Shown: positions 1 through 13,874 of the stretch, piece by piece
Layout of the letters: each line of letters opens with the position of its first letter
Position numbering within the stretch: position 1 is the first letter of the stretch
NCBI RefSeq assembly: GCF_964355755.1
Contig: NC_092673.1
Coordinates: 20,091,001-20,155,000 of the forward strand
Origin: Antedon mediterranea
Taxonomy: Eukaryota > Echinodermata > Crinoidea > Comatulida > Antedonidae
Direction of reading: 5' to 3'
Length of the DNA: 64,000 nt
Notes under the pieces: generated by a model
The model's database searches: none
What the model saw: only the letters and a program-made list of their open reading frames with translations
Told to the model about the DNA's origin: nothing
Position numbers and translations under genes: made by a program

Positions 1-1101
1 ACTAACAGTAATACAATGCACATTTAGAAATAACAATTAGAGAACAAAAATATATGAACAGAAACCTTAATTACATTTATGCTAAGAGTACAAAATAAAT
101 AATGAATCACACCAATAATTTATTAAAAGTATTTAAATTTGTGGCATTTTGCATTGTTTTTTAGAGTATTCCAAACTAGCACCATGATATGAAAAACTTT
201 TTTATTAATATTCTGTTTTGGGTTTATCCAATTTTAATACATCCCTTGATCTTGTATTGTATGTGTCTAGTTTGGGTGTAAATAGTTCGTTTAGATATGG
301 TGGTGCTTGATTATGGAATATTTTATATAACATTTTGGCTTCATTATTATGTAGTTGAGTATTAAGATTTATCCAGTTTAAGTTTTGCAGGGCTTGTGTA
401 CTTGAGTCGTATTTCCTTGTTTTTGTAATAATTTTGGCAGCTCTGTTTTGTAGCATTTGTAGTTTATTAGTATTTTTTTTATTTGATCTGCCCCACACAA
501 TATTACAATAGTTAAACTGTGGAGAGATGATGCTATTATACATTAAGCAAGATACATGTTTTGGGACGAGATTTGAAGATTTTTTTAAGTAGTACAAGCC
601 TGGCAATACTTTACTTTTAACATTATCTATTTGTTTATCCCACAGTAAATATTCATCAATAACAACACCTAGATGTTTACAGCTTTTTACTCTTTGTAGC
701 CGAACATTGTCTATGTTTAAATTTAGATCAATGTTTGCTAATTTTGCAAGCCTTTGTTGTGTTCCTATAAAAATACACTGAGTTTTATTTATATTTAGAC
801 TAAGCTTGTTACTTGCTAGCCATGATTTGATTTTTTTTAAATCTTCATTAATTTTTGCAAGTACTTCATTTATATCAGAAGATGCAAAGTAAAGAGCTGT
901 ATCATCTGCATACATACTAATCTGTACACTATTTACATGCTTTGGTAGATCATTTACATAAAGTATAAATAAGAGTAGTCCCAAAATTGATCCTTGGGGG
1001 ATTCCACAATTACTAGGCCTATAGCATTTATCTGATCGGACACCATTTACTTGTGTTAAGTGCGTACGATCACAAAGATAGTCTTTAAACCAATTTATAA
1101 T
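1..1101 (-). mobile_element. 5'-truncated non-LTR retrotransposon (reverse transcriptase fragment)
   Basis: An open frame from about 1101 down to 205 encodes the C-terminal half of a LINE reverse transcriptase. Visible motifs are IPQGSILG (the conserved PQG block), the catalytic YADD box (in MYADDTALYF) and CKHLGVVID, followed by the thumb-like region with NRAAKIIT. The frame remains open upstream of the first methionine (residues FKDYLCDRTH and onward). It stops abruptly near 1101, where the sequence joins a repeat that is also present at 4548, so this is a 5' truncation. The 204 bases beyond the stop are presumably 3' untranslated sequence. The motif spacing resembles Jockey/CR1-type elements of invertebrates. 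No endonuclease domain is present, so the copy is inactive. Confidence 0.85.
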
Positions 1102-2337
1102 CTATCTATATGTATGACATTTAAGCATTACTTTATTTTATTAGTCAATCACGTATAACGGATTGTAACTAGCACCATCACAACAAGATACTTTCAAGAA
1201 AAAAACAATCGTGCGAATACAGAATTTAGTAAATATCTGGGTTTCGAACATCTTTTGTTCCTTTTGGCATTAAATTCTTCACGAATTGTCTTTAAACTTC
1301 AGTGTTTCTTTACAAACCATTAAATAAACGAGTCACAACTGGTAGGTGCTCGCCAGGGTTCAATTTAGGCCGAACCCTGGTTACAAGGGCGTAGACTTCG
1401 GGTTATATTTTTCCCCCTCAGTTTCTACTGTATGATCAGCGCTTAGATAGGTTTCACATCATAAAGTGCTTTATAAACAAAGGACACTATAATATAAATA
1501 GGCCTATAACTCTGTGTATTTTTTGTATCAATGACGTACCATATACACATATCCATTTCTAGAACATGTATGCATTTAATTTATCATGCTTAATGTATAA
1601 GAAGTTGATAAACATCATTTAACACAACTGAGTGTCTATTCTTGCCATTTGATAAAATAAATATACGCGTCACTTGTGACTGGTTATTAGTTTTAAAATA
1701 GAGCAAGGTTTTTCGTGGTTACCTACCTGTTACAGTGAAATCTAATAATTAATTGTGAAAAGTTTCTTTCAGCTTGTTGTTGAAATACTTCATAGTAGGT
1801 GTGTTATAAAACAAATAATGAATGTTTATATTTGTTGAATGGAGTATATTTCATTACAATATATTAATAAAATCGGCATTAACAAACGATTCAATTTCTT
1901 GTAGGCCTATAAGGACATGCTTTATATTAATCTATCTACATTTCACATTGTTAACTAAGCATATTACAAATAAAAAATTCGATATTCTCCAAAATTATGA
2001 ACATGAATACTAAAATAACAAAGGAGCAGTAACTGTCCTGACCGAAATTAAACATGACAACAACAACTGAAATGTAACGTCGCAAAGTGGTTAGACACTA
2101 ACATTAGTATTATGAACTTTTTTACAAAAATAAAAATGTAATGTATTTTGATATGTAAATACAGATTTGCATCACCGCTGAAAAATAAGTTCTTTTTTAA
2201 TGTCATAATTCCCGATGGTATCTTGCAGCATTAAATAGTAAATTCTTCATTAGATAATGCTGACAGGAAATGGTAATGCCAAAAAGTTAAAAAATTCTTT
2301 AGGTGAATGCCGAAAAGCTCAAAATAGTGAATTCTTG

Positions 2338-2410
2338 AGGGCGTGTGGCGCAGTGTGGACTATTGATCGTGGGTTCGAATCCAAAGCTCGTCGCATTGAT
2401 TGAATATGAA
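2338..2410 (+). repeat. tRNA-derived SINE head fragment
   Basis: The sequence GGGCGTGTGGCGCAGTGTG followed by a GGGTTCGAATCC B-box matches the head of the fuller SINE at 59442-59744. Only the tRNA-like promoter part and a little of the body can be followed here. Confidence 0.6.
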
Positions 2411-2689
2411 GCACAATACTTTAATTTTCCTTTGCAATGTCAATACTTCCAAACTCTTTTCTCAACTGACTGTAACTTGCTACCTTACTTGAATTTGCAT
2501 GCGGTAACTCTGACAACGGTATACACAACGATGCTGGCATAGGGTAAAATAAATACTCAAGTCAATAGGCCTATACTTTTAGCTTTAAATAACATAATAA
2601 TGCGGTAACTTTTGTAATAGGGGTAAACCATAACGTATCTATATAACTACAATTTAATGACTTGAATACCCTCTTTTTACGGGCCTGTA

Positions 2690-2892
2690 CGCAAGTGCGT
2701 CTATGATTTTAGAATAAGATTTTTGATTAGTGAACATGATCTTGTTAGGTATACTACGAACTATCTGTTACGATCTTAAAATCTCATCACTAAATGGGAG
2801 AAAATCCTTTTTAGTGTGATGTTCTGTTTTGTATTGTTTGTTGATTGTGAAATATTTATTCTGAATTAAAGAGATTAATCAATCAATCAACG
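2690..2892 (+). mobile_element. Short retroposon tail ending in (TCAA)n
   Basis: A ~200-bp block starts near GCAAGTGCGTCTATGATT and ends GAATTAAAGAGATTAATCAATCAATCAA. Related blocks occur at 3565-3771, 8723-8936 and 13376-13581. The simple-repeat 3' tail suggests a truncated non-LTR retroposon or SINE carried along in the repeat unit. Confidence 0.5.
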
Positions 2893-3356
2893 TATTATTT
2901 AAATATTTTCACGTAATATTACATTAGATGTTAACACAAATCAAAATTTGTACCGACAATGTCACATGAACTATAATTATGCTCATATTTGAAACTTACA
3001 TTAAATTATCATGCAGTCAATCGCAACGGTGTAAACAACGATGTAGGCCTACAGTGAAATACATTAAACAAGTTTACATCATATCAGATGATGCTTATGC
3101 TATATTTGCGCGCTATATTTAACCTATTTAACAATTGAGTTTTAATTAAAACTTGAATTAGCATGCGGTAACTCTGGCAACGGTATACACAACGATGCTG
3201 GCATAGGGTAAAATAAATACTCAAGTCAATAGGCCTATACTTTTAGCTTTAAATAACATAATAATGCGGTAACCGTTGCAATAGGGGTAACCATAACGTA
3301 TCTATATAACTACAATTTAATGACTTGAATACCCTCTTTTTACGAGCATGTGAAAA

Positions 3357-3564
3357 CAAATCGATTTGCTAAATCCTTTATTCCCTCCGGTATCATCCAG
3401 TACAACAGGAAGTCAAGAAGATAATTTTATCTTGTAATTTTTTAGATGTTTTTATATGAATGGTTTTATGCTATATTTCTTTTGATTGTGTTTTCTTTGT
3501 TATTATGACGAGCAATGAATTTCCTTTTTGAGGATCAATAAAAGTTATCTTATCTTATCTTATG
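3357..3564 (+). mobile_element. LINE 3' end with (TCTTA)n tail
   Basis: A block absent from the neighbouring repeat copies ends in GAGGATCAATAAAAGTTATC followed by repeated TCTTA. This is the usual 3' tail pattern of CR1/Jockey/L2-like LINEs. It breaks the repeat between CTTTTTACGAGC and GTACGCAAGTGC, which are adjacent in the other copies. Confidence 0.55.
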
Positions 3565-3771
3565 TACGCAAGTGCATCTATGATTTTAGAATAAGATTTT
3601 TGATTAGTGAACATAATCTTGTTGTGTGTACTACGAACTATCTGTTACGATCTTAAAATCTCATCAGTAAATGGGAGAAAATCCTTTTTATTGTGATGTT
3701 CTGTTTTGTATTGTTTGTTGATTGCGAAATATTTATTCTGAATTAAAGGGATCAATCAATCAATCAACCAG
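3565..3771 (+). mobile_element. Short retroposon tail ending in (TCAA)n, second copy
   Basis: Same block as 2690-2892 with scattered substitutions, ending ATCAATCAATCAATCAACC. Confidence 0.5.
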
Positions 3772-4547
3772 TGTATTATTTAAATATTTTCACGTAATAT
3801 TGAAATTTTATTTTATTTTTCTTGTATTTTTCATTAGGCCCAGGAGTAGGAATAAAAGGAAACCCACTGCCGCCTGATGTGTGTGTGGCTCCCTATAGAT
3901 GAATGGATGTGAGTGGCAGTGGCTGTGTGTAGGAGGCATATAATAGTACTCTGGGGTCACCACGCTACTCGTCTCGAAAGATGTCTTAACCGCCTGGCCA
4001 GTCACTCCCTTTCAAGTCGCCATTTAAGTTATCTGGTAATACCAAATACATTTTCTTTTGTGTAAATGTAAGAACAAGTTAAATTCATTTATTTACAAAA
4101 ACCAGGGAGATGTCCTATTACAAGTCATAACCTTCACTGATCAACCGGTACCAGAAATGACAAAACGACACCGTATTTTGATTAGGCCTACTCATATGTA
4201 ATAGGCCTACTGTCATGGTTCGGGAATCCCTAAACTTTGATTTAGGTCGCATTGGTGTGCAAGACCAATTACCCCATTCGAAATATTTATCAGTGTTTCA
4301 ATATATAACACAAACAATTCCATTGAATAACAATACAAAGAATTACAATAATTACGTAACCATTTGTGGATTACGAAGTATAAATAGCACCATCATTTAT
4401 TTCGGCCAATAATATTCGTAGTTTGTTGTACAAAATGACAGCTTAATTTATAATTCAGTCGTACACTATTTACAACATCTAACTTGTAATAATATGACGT
4501 AATACCAGACTCCCGTACTCACAGTGAACCACGAGTACAAACTCTCT

Positions 4548-5242
4548 CCATATGTATGACGTTTAAGCATTACTTTATTTTATTAGTCAATCACGCATAA
4601 CGGATTGTAACTAGTACCATCACAACAAGATACTTTCAAGAAAAAATCAATCGTGCGAATACAGAATTTAGTAAATATCTTGGATTTGAACATCTTTTGT
4701 TCCTTTTGGCATTAAATTCTTCACGAATTGTCTTTAAACTTCAGTGTTTCTTTACAAACCATTAAATAAACGAGTCACAACTGGTAGGTGCTCGCCAGGG
4801 TTCAATTTAGACCAAACCCTGGTTACAAGGGCGTATACTTCGGGTTATGTGTAGTTTTTTCCCCTCAGTTTCTACTGTATGATCAGCGCTTAGATAGGTT
4901 TCACATCATAAAGTGCTTTATAAACAAAAGGACACTATAATATAAATAGGCCTATAACTCTGTGTATTTTTTGTATCAATGACGTACCATATACACATAT
5001 CCATTTCTAGAACATGTATGCATTTAATTTATCATGCTTAATGTATAAGAAGTTGATAAACATCATTTAACACAACTGAGTGTCTATTCTTGCCATTTGA
5101 TAAAATAAATATATGCGTCACTTGTGACTGGTTATTAGTTTTAAAATAGAACAAGGTTTTTCGTGGTTACCTACCTGTTACAGTGAAATCTAATAATTAA
5201 TTGTGAAAAGTTTCTTTCAGCTTGTTGTTGAAATACTTCATA
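4548..5242. repeat. Long degenerate repeat unit, copy 2, left part
   Basis: Near-identical to 1102-1796. The similarity is interrupted at 5242 by a terminal-inverted-repeat transposon and resumes at 8372. Confidence 0.75.
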
Positions 5243-8200
5243 GTTAGTACAGGAAAACTATGAAATATGGTTGAAAAAATTGCAACAGAATTTATTTCAC
5301 CACAATGCATTTCTATAAGGTCCCTATATGAACATACTAAAAGTCTAGAAAAATCCAGGTAGGGGAAATAGGTTTTTTTAAACAAAATGGCCGCCAATGG
5401 CGAAAATTCTTAAAAAAGGACAAAAAAACATAAATGATAGATCTAATTACCACTTTATAACAGTTTTTACAATTGTTTATATATTTCTTTACAATTTCGA
5501 AGATCTGACCTACAATAAACACATTATTTTAAGTGCTGTTAATTAGAAAATGGCCGAAAAACAAATGTTTAAGTATCTAGATATATCCCTATTGTTATAA
5601 TAATATATAAAACGCAGTCCTTCCTATGCTTAATACATAGGATTACGGTGTCTATTAATAAATCAGTTCATTCACATTTGTACTGTTATAACAACATATT
5701 ACAACATTGGTGGTGCCAGTGGGGAGGGGTATAGGGATGGGAGATCAAATGGGAAAGGTGAGGGAGTCTGTCCGTCCCCCCATCCCCTCTCCACAATTGG
5801 CTATTTTTTATGTAGACAATATGATGATATTTCCTAATATAAAACAATACCCCATTGAGTGCTGTTTCAAGGATTTTCATTTTTAAAAGTGAGTAAAACT
5901 ACCCTTTACCGGTATAATATTATTGGAACCTCTGGGTGCGCTCCCATTGATGGCCCAGCCAATTGATGCTGGCTGCGCTCTCCACCCCTCCCCCCCCCCC
6001 CCTCATCGGGAAAATCCTTGCGCCACAATCTATTACCGTATTCATTCGGATAAACGCTACATTTAGAAAAATCGAATAAATGCCCCCCTCCCCCTCCAGA
6101 GGACATCATTTTGAATAACCTACGCCACCGCACCCCCTCCCCCGCTCCTATCGGACATCATTTTGAATTTATTTCCTCGAATGTACGCCCCGCCACATGC
6201 ATATTATACACAATATTGTGTTTTAACACATCTCTATTTGTAATAGAATTCACTGAATGGTGTTGTATTTGTTCATATCTAAAGGGTGTATTTATTTGAT
6301 TATACACGTTTCCCACATTACACCCACAAAAATATACGCCTCTCCGAATAAACTCCTCATGACGATTACACGCCCCCACTACCCTCCTTAAAAATCAACC
6401 ACCAAGGGCATTTATTCAAATAAATGCGGTAATTTCACTTTCATCTTGTCAGTATCTCATCCTCCATCTATTGGTGGGGAATTGAGCATGTGCTGATGCC
6501 GTGGCATTCTTAAAAAATAGTGGAACAGCAGTCCAAACCATATTTTCTGCAACGGCAATTCATTTTACTACAACCTTATTTAGGTACATCTAATCAACTT
6601 TAATAGTTTCTCTGATGCTGGTAGTCAATTTGTCATCAATACTTTCCATCCCTAGTCTGTGGGTTGAAGAGTATTTCCTATCCACTGCTATGCCTGGTAA
6701 TAAAGACTCACGAAATGAAATTTTGCAGCAAGGGAATAGATTTGCTTTTTGCAACTTTCTCAAAGAAAAGAGGCTGTCTAAAGTCTCCATTGACTTCCCT
6801 CCATAATATATAGGTACCAATGCCAAATTCCTGATGCAATGTTTTCTTTTTTTTTTGGAAACTGTTTGGTTTACAGAATTTGACATACAACTCCTACTGT
6901 GATGTGATGATTTTTAAGACCAACACCTTTTCCTAAACCAAATTCACTTACGGCCCATAATTATAGCCATTAAACACAATAGTTTACTTTGCCTTCACAT
7001 AACGTAACAAACATACATGGTACATAATAAGTGTCTTGAAATGTTGCTGTTTCGGGCCAAGAGGTTTGATGTAGCAAACAGTGGGCAGTGAGATGAAGGT
7101 TTCTGAGTAGTCTAGCAGTGTGTATGGAGTCAATGGAGTAAAAGAGGGCTGCAGGAAAAGTATAAGATTTTTTTTTTTGACCAAATGATGCATTGTGTAT
7201 GACTGTCTCGCATAGATGATGAAATAGTATATGTGAGGGAATGTGCACTGCCTCTTTATTGATGAATATGGTTGGTTTGACCCATGTGTTTTTTCCTCTT
7301 AAATTTATATTCTGTCACGGTTGCTTCATTCATTGATTTAATACTGTATGTTCTCGATGGGGGAGCACTGTGAATGCATGTAAAGTCTGTCCTTGGTGTG
7401 AAGCTCTGTAAAAATTAGTTTGCTTTTTATACATGGAATCCAGGGATATGATACTACATCCCATCTATTTGGTATAGGAAAAGGTCTTAAAAAGTCTTAA
7501 CACCTGGGCAGTGGTATGCTTACAAACTCTGTAAAACCAAAAGTCTCCGAAAAAAAAGAAACCATCGGATCAGAGGAATTGGCATTGATAGCTATACTGT
7601 ATGGAGGAGGAATACGTTCTGGGAGAAAGTAGCAAAAAGCAAAACAGCACTTGAAATAAAGTCTATTCCCCCTACAACAAATGCTGCAAAATGTCATTCC
7701 CTGTGTGTATATTACCATGGTACAGCAGTGGATAGAAAGTACTCTTCAACCCACAGACTGGGGGATGGAAAGTTACAAATGGCGTGATGTGTCCATTGAT
7801 GACAAATTTACCACCAGTACCACTGTTTGTGACGAATACCACATGCTTAATTCCTACCTATAGACAGAGGATGATAACTGGACAATGAAAATGAATGGAT
7901 TAAGGTAGATTCTAAGATTGTATAATTCTATTGTTGTGACAGTACAAATGTAAATGAACTGTTTTATTAGACACCGTAGTCCTGCATTATAATGCATAGG
8001 ACTACGTTGTCTATTATTATAACCGTGGTGATATCTTGATACTTAAATGTGTTTTTTTGTTGCTAAATAGCATTTAAATTGATATGTATATTGCAGTTTA
8101 AATGTTTGACACTAAAGAAATATAAAAAGCATTATAAAAACTGCTATCAAGTGGTAATTAGATATAAAATATATGTTTTTTGTTCATTTTTAGACATTAT

Positions 8201-8371
8201 TCGCCATTGGCGGCCATTTTGTTTAAAAAAACCTATTTCCCCTACCTGGATTTTTCTAGACTTTTAGTATGTTCATATAGGGACCTTATAGAAATGCATT
8301 GTGGTGAAAAAAATTCTGTTGCAATTTTTTCAACCTTTTACTGATTCTGAGCATATCTTTCCTGTACTAAG
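5243..8371. mobile_element. DNA transposon with ~450-bp terminal inverted repeats
   Basis: The left end TTAGTACAGGAAA and the right end TTTCCTGTACTAA are inverted copies. The inverted repeat continues inward for roughly 450 bases (about 5243-5697 and 7928-8371) and includes the shared block around GGCCGCCAATGG. Comparison with the uninterrupted copy at 1797 shows the element was inserted into the repeat. The interior has a second inverted pair (about 6615-6840 against 7560-7830) and poly-C/CCCCTCC-rich sequence, but no recognisable transposase. It is therefore probably a non-autonomous derivative. The target duplication is too short or ambiguous to define the superfamily. Confidence 0.75.
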
Positions 8372-8722
8372 TAGGTGTGTTATAAAACAAATAATGAATG
8401 TTTATATTTGTTGAATGGAGTATATTTCATTACAATATAATAATAAAATCGGCATTAACAAACGATTCAATTTCTTGTAGGCCTATAAGGACGTGCTTTA
8501 TATTAATCTATCTACATTTCACATTGTTAACTAAGCATATTACAAATAATAAATTCGATATTCTCCAAAATTATGAACATGAATACTAAAATAACAAAGG
8601 AGCAGTAACTGTCCTGACCGAAATTAAACATGACAATAACAACTGAAATGTAACGTCGCAAAGTGGTTAGACACTAACATTAGTATTATGAACTTTTTTA
8701 CAAAAATAAAATGTAATGTATT

Positions 8723-8936
8723 TTTACGAGCCTGTACGCAAGTGCGTCTATGATTTTAGAATAAGATTTTTGATTAGTGAACATGATCTTGTTAGGTATA
8801 CTACGAACTATCTGTTACGATCTTAAAATCTCATCACTAAATGGGAGAAAATCCTTTTTAGTGTGATGTTCTGTTTTGTATTGTTTGTTGATTGTGAAAT
8901 ATTTATTCTGAATTAAAGGGATCAATCAATCAATCA
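8723..8936 (+). mobile_element. Short retroposon tail ending in (TCAA)n, third copy
   Basis: Same block as 2690-2892, ending GATCAATCAATCAATCAACG. Confidence 0.5.
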
Positions 8937-9051
8937 ACGTATTATTTAAATATTTTCACGTAATATTACAATAGATGTTAACACAAAACAAAATTTGTAC
9001 CGACAATGTCACATGAACTATAATTATGCTCATATTTGAAACTTACATTAA

Positions 9052-10621
9052 AGGGGGATTTTCTGGGTTTAAAATTGCTTTTAAATATTGTTTATTTATT
9101 AAATAAAAAATATTATAAAAATATAGACATGTCAGAATGAAGAAATAATAACGAGAAATTAAAAAATAAAATTTCATATACATTTTAGGGTAAATTCATG
9201 GAAAGTCTTTTTTTCAGCAGCTTAGGGAAGCTCATTAATATTCATGAGATATTCACAAAATCACGTCATCAGTGGATTCCAAACTCGCGACGTCATGTAC
9301 GTTGTGTTTTTCAATCTCCCCTGTCAAACGACGACCACCCGATCATTGTGAAATACATTATTTGTAGATTTTCTAAGGTAGGCCTAAAGTGTAATAATAA
9401 CAGTAGTAGCATATATTTATTTGACATTTAATAAAATACAAAATTTAGTACAGATTACGGAGTCATAAATTATATACTATTTTTATAACTCGATCGAATA
9501 GTACAGATCGTACTATCGGCTTCACGTACTAGGCTAGGCCTAGCCTAAATCATTTTTTTTCATGGGTGAGAGCCATTCTGACTAGAGATTAAATCGCTAA
9601 AACATTGGGGCCCATCATGAGCCTAGCTAGCCTACTACTAAACGATTGGCCCATAACAAAACTCAGTGGATTCCAAACCCATCCTATCAACCAAACTCCT
9701 AAACAATCTAAACCTAAAACATTCTACAAAATCGACTGTAATTTCGCCGTCCGCACGTATGATGTCCCGATCGTCTAAGTAGGCCTAAAAAAAGCCTAGT
9801 TTACTCTCCAAAAAAGTGGATACTACTGCATCAAGCAAGTAGACCAGGTAGTAGGAGGAGACCTAGCCGATCCGGCCCAGTTAAAAATTGAGCTAGCTAG
9901 TGTAGTAGACCCTATGCGAATTGATACTACCAGGCCTTTTACTAGGCTACACTTCTTAAAATTAGCAATACTGTACTTATGTTTACAAATATTCCAACTC
10001 TCTCATTCGAGCTATATTATCTATACCATTCCGGTAGGTCGAGTCGACCTTCAATCAAATACTGTACATCGTTCATGTTGTAATTATAGACGGGGTATAC
10101 TTGACCCGACCAGTTTGGTATTGTATACTGTATCTGCTTATCACGTGACGATGCCAGGCATGGGTAGATAGAGCACGTGTATCGTCGTCTCGCTCTCCTC
10201 GCTCTCAGCAGGAATGTATACGTTACGCTTCATTGATTTTGAAGGCTTTCCCTAAGTCAGTGCGAAAATCGGCAAACGTAAAGTGCAAACATATCTAATT
10301 TTCACTGTTTTGATAAATTTTCATAGAACATTGACTTTATAAATGGGAAGACCGACTAAAATTACATCAGATAAGTATAATTTTACAAAAGTAATTGATA
10401 TGGTTAATGATAACGAGTCGTCGGAAGATTGACCATTTCACGAATTTCCTATTCTGTAACACAGTGTCATATCGCCGTAGCTGCACTTGTAATCTGGCCT
10501 CATTTCACAGCCTTCGTTCTGCTTCACTGGGCGCTTATATAAATTGAAACTTTTACCGTTCAAGAGACAAACAAATATATTTTACATTTTTTACTATTCA
10601 TTTTAAACCCGGAACCCCCCT
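9052..10621. mobile_element. Non-autonomous TTAA-target transposon (piggyBac-like)
   Basis: The ends are AGGGGGATTTTCTGGGTTT and the inverse of AGGGGGGTTCCGGGTTT, with imperfect inverted repeats of about 25 bases. TTAA flanks both sides (9048-9051 and 10622-10625). The empty site with a single TTAA (ACATTAAATTATC) is present in copy 1 near 3000. TTAA duplication is characteristic of piggyBac and a few related groups. The 1,570-bp interior is rich in AGGCCTA motifs and has no transposase, so it depends on another element. Confidence 0.8.
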
Positions 10622-10655
10622 TTAAATTATCATGCAGTCAATCGCAACGGTGTAA

Positions 10656-13061
10656 AGGCCGGTGCACACCAAACGCAAAACCGCGAATTACGCGTTAAAA
10701 AGTGACGCACGCGGCAGGCGACGGACGCTTCCAGTGTGAACATACAAGCGAACAGTGTACGAAAGTCGAATTTCAACTTCAACGCGTTGAAAACGACAGC
10801 AGCGAAGGCTTCGCACGCGAATTTTCAAAAGTTGAACAGTGGTCAACTTTTTGAGGCGTCGCGAGGGCGGTTCGCGTTCGTCAACCAATCAGAAGTCAGG
10901 AATATCTCTCATCGACGACACACCGACGGCAAAAAAATGGTGGCTGACGAGCGAGGTCTTTATGGAAATAATTTGTCATTACCCTTCTTCTTGTCTTTAC
11001 GATAAGGGAAGTAAGTCATACACAGACAGAAACATAAGGATTAATGCATGAAGACAATAATTTCAGACAAACATCTGTGTAGAAGAATGCCAGAAAAACT
11101 AGGCCTAAAACGCGTCAGAGATCAATTTGTAAAGTGAGTTGGCAAGCCTTCTATTTCTAGCCTACCTAGGTTTAGGCCATACTAGGGCCTAGCTAGGCCT
11201 AAATAGCCTAGGCTACATATACCCTAGTAGGCTAGGCCAGGCCTAGCCTAGGTTAAGCCTACAAATAAATGAGTACAGTACTAGGCTTGGCTAGGTTTAG
11301 CCTAGGCCTATAGGCTACTTATTATTATTAATTAATATTTATAGGCCTAATATTTAGTTGATTTAGTGTTGTAAAGCTAGGATAGGCCTAGTAGTAATAA
11401 TATTAATACATAAATACTGTTGTTTTTGTTTCTTTTAGGTCAATTAGATGAACATTGATAAATTGGATCCTTCAGGCTATTACCAGCGTTACAAACTCCA
11501 CCAATGACCAAGCTAGTAGTTTAAGCGGCCAGTAATTGCCATGGAGTTAAGAGCAATTGCTCCTCAAAAACGTGGACTGGCAATTATGAGGCTGACACAG
11601 GTTTGTATAGACTTTTTTCAAATGTGTATGTCAGTTGGTGACATACATTGGCCAGAAAAAATGATTTGAGCAATATGCCTTACTATAGCAATTTTTTAAT
11701 ACTTGTTTCATTTTTTTTATAGAAAATGGAAGAGATTAAGGAGGAGTTGGACTGTAACTAGTATTTATTAAGTGGTTATAGAAGGAAAGCTGAACTGAAT
11801 GTCTTTTTTTAGCATTAGAGAACACATGGAAATTTATGTATATATTTTGTTATACTACAATACTAAAAAAAAAAAGTCAAATTGGCTGCCAGCTAATGGA
11901 ATTTTTTTCATTTCATAAGTGAAAACATAAGTTTGTTGGGTTTTTTTTCTATGTAAGTGATTAACTTTGTTAAAACTACAAAATGTCCTATTCAAATTTG
12001 ATTTTAATCATCTTCATTTTTCATGATTCTATGGGACAATACATCTTTAAGTTTAGTGTCATTTTTTGGACAAGATATATTGTCTTCCTGAAAATATAAT
12101 TTAAAACATTTTCGTTGTGGGTAATACAGTATAACACTTTAGGGTTAGTTATTCACTTTTTAACAATAATAATATTTTCATTTTTTTTGGGATGATACAT
12201 TTTAAATTTATTATTTTGATATTATTTTGCGAAAGTAATCAGGAGTAGTAAAAAAAAAAAATCTGGTTGATATTTAATGATACCTTTAAAAACAATGATT
12301 CACTATTTCAATAAGTGTGTTTATGTGAAAAAGTCATAAGATAATATACAGTGTAAATATGAGTTTGGGATATTTATTACATTTAATCAAATGAGAAAAA
12401 AACTGTATGTTTTGTCATGAATAATATAATATTTAATAATAATTAGAAAATGAATGTGAAAACTTTACATTAATATTAGGCCTATAGTTTATATTTGAAA
12501 GTGACAAACCCAGGAAGATTCCCAGTTCGTGTTTATATGAAATGTTTTATATGGTTATAATAACCTCTGTTGAAAGATATTTGTAACACCACTAATAAAT
12601 ACAGTCAGTAGATCACATGTACGTGTAATCAACATGCAATAAATGCTTTAATTCTTGTAACTGTGTTGATATTGGATACACCTTCTTTTGTCCTTGTGAT
12701 ATATACATACAATCATGCACATTTCAGGCTTTGGAAAAGGATAACATTTTCCCACCAAAACCAAACACTGTGATTGGTGTAACCAGGGAAGAGTTAAATT
12801 ACATTTTAACTTGGTTAAACTTACATGGGAAATACTTCAGTCATCTTCTCTGATTATTTTAAATGTAACATTGTATTATTGGCCAACCCACTATCTCCTA
12901 GGCCTAGCAATCGCGACGAATCAGCACATCGTGACGCGTTTAGTGGGAACCAACAAGAAAAACTAATAGACGCATGACAATTCAACTTTCAAAGCGATCC
13001 GTCGACGAATGACGCGTGACGCATGACGCTTCGCGGCTTCGCGTTCGGTGTGCACCGGCCT
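10656..13061. mobile_element. Non-autonomous PIF/Harbinger-like transposon
   Basis: The left end AGGCCGGTGCACACCAAACG matches the inverse of the right end, CGTTCGGTGTGCACCGGCCT. A 3-bp TAA target duplication flanks it (10653-10655 and 13062-13064). The empty site GGTGTAAACAACGATG is seen near 3033. A TWA target and a GGCCGGTGCACACC-type terminus are typical of Harbinger relatives. The subterminal regions are CpG-rich with repeated ACGCG motifs. The middle (11,400-12,800) is AT-rich non-coding sequence. Confidence 0.75.
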
Positions 13062-13375
13062 TAAACATCGATGTAGGCCTACAGTGAAATACATTAAACA
13101 AGTTTACATCATATCAGATGATGCTAACGCAATATGTGCGCGCTATATTTAACCTATTTAACAATTGAGTTTTAATTAAAACTTGAATTAGCATGTGATA
13201 ACTCTGGCAACGGTATACACAACGATGCTGGCATAGGGTAAAATAAATACTCAAGTCAATAGGCCTATACTTTTAGCTTTAAAAAACATAATAATGCGGT
13301 AACCGTTGCAATAGGGGTAAACCATAACGTATCTATATAACTACAATTTAATGACTTGAATATCCTCTTTTTACA

Positions 13376-13581
13376 TGCACGCAAGTGCGTCTATGATTTT
13401 AGAATAAGATTTTTGATTAGTGAACATGATCTTGTTGTGTGTACTACGAACTATCTGTTACAATCTTCAAATCTCATCACTAAATGGGAGAAAATCCTTT
13501 TTTAGTGTGATGTTCTGTTTTGTATTGTTTGTTATATGTGAAATATTTATTCTGAATTAAAGGGATCAATCAATCAATCAA
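13376..13581 (+). mobile_element. Short retroposon tail ending in (TCAA)n, fourth copy
   Basis: Same block as 2690-2892, ending GATCAATCAATCAATCAACG. Confidence 0.5.
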
Positions 13582-13874
13582 CGTATTATTTAAATATTTT
13601 CACGTAATATTACAATAGATGTTAACACAAAACAAAATTAGTACCGACAATGTCACATGAACTATAACTACTATGATTATATTTGAAACTTACAATTACA
13701 TTATCATGCGGTCAATCGCAACGGTGTAAACAACGATGTAGGTCTACGGTGAAATACATTAAACAATTGTTTACATCATATCAGATGATGCTAACGCAAT
13801 ATGTGTGCGTAATAGTTAACCTATTTAACAATTGAGTTTTAATTAAAACTTGAATTAGCATGCGGTAACTCTGG

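Larger units (their letters stand above)
1102..4547. repeat. Long degenerate repeat unit, copy 1
   Basis: This stretch matches a second copy that begins at 4548. The first 695 bases (1102-1796) align almost base for base with 4548-5242, and 1797-2150 aligns with 8372-8715. Later blocks such as 2930-3355 recur at 8950-9050, 10622-10655, 13064-13380 and 13580-13870. It contains no credible protein gene. It is AT-rich, carries retroposon tails listed separately, and from about 3800 to 4547 has unique sequence in which I see nothing further. Its main use is as an uninterrupted reference for insertions in copy 2. Confidence 0.75.

Noticed and set aside
10736-11051. Two overlapping open frames of 70-89 codons
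   Set aside because: They fall in the CpG-rich subterminal region of a Harbinger-like element and look like chance frames.
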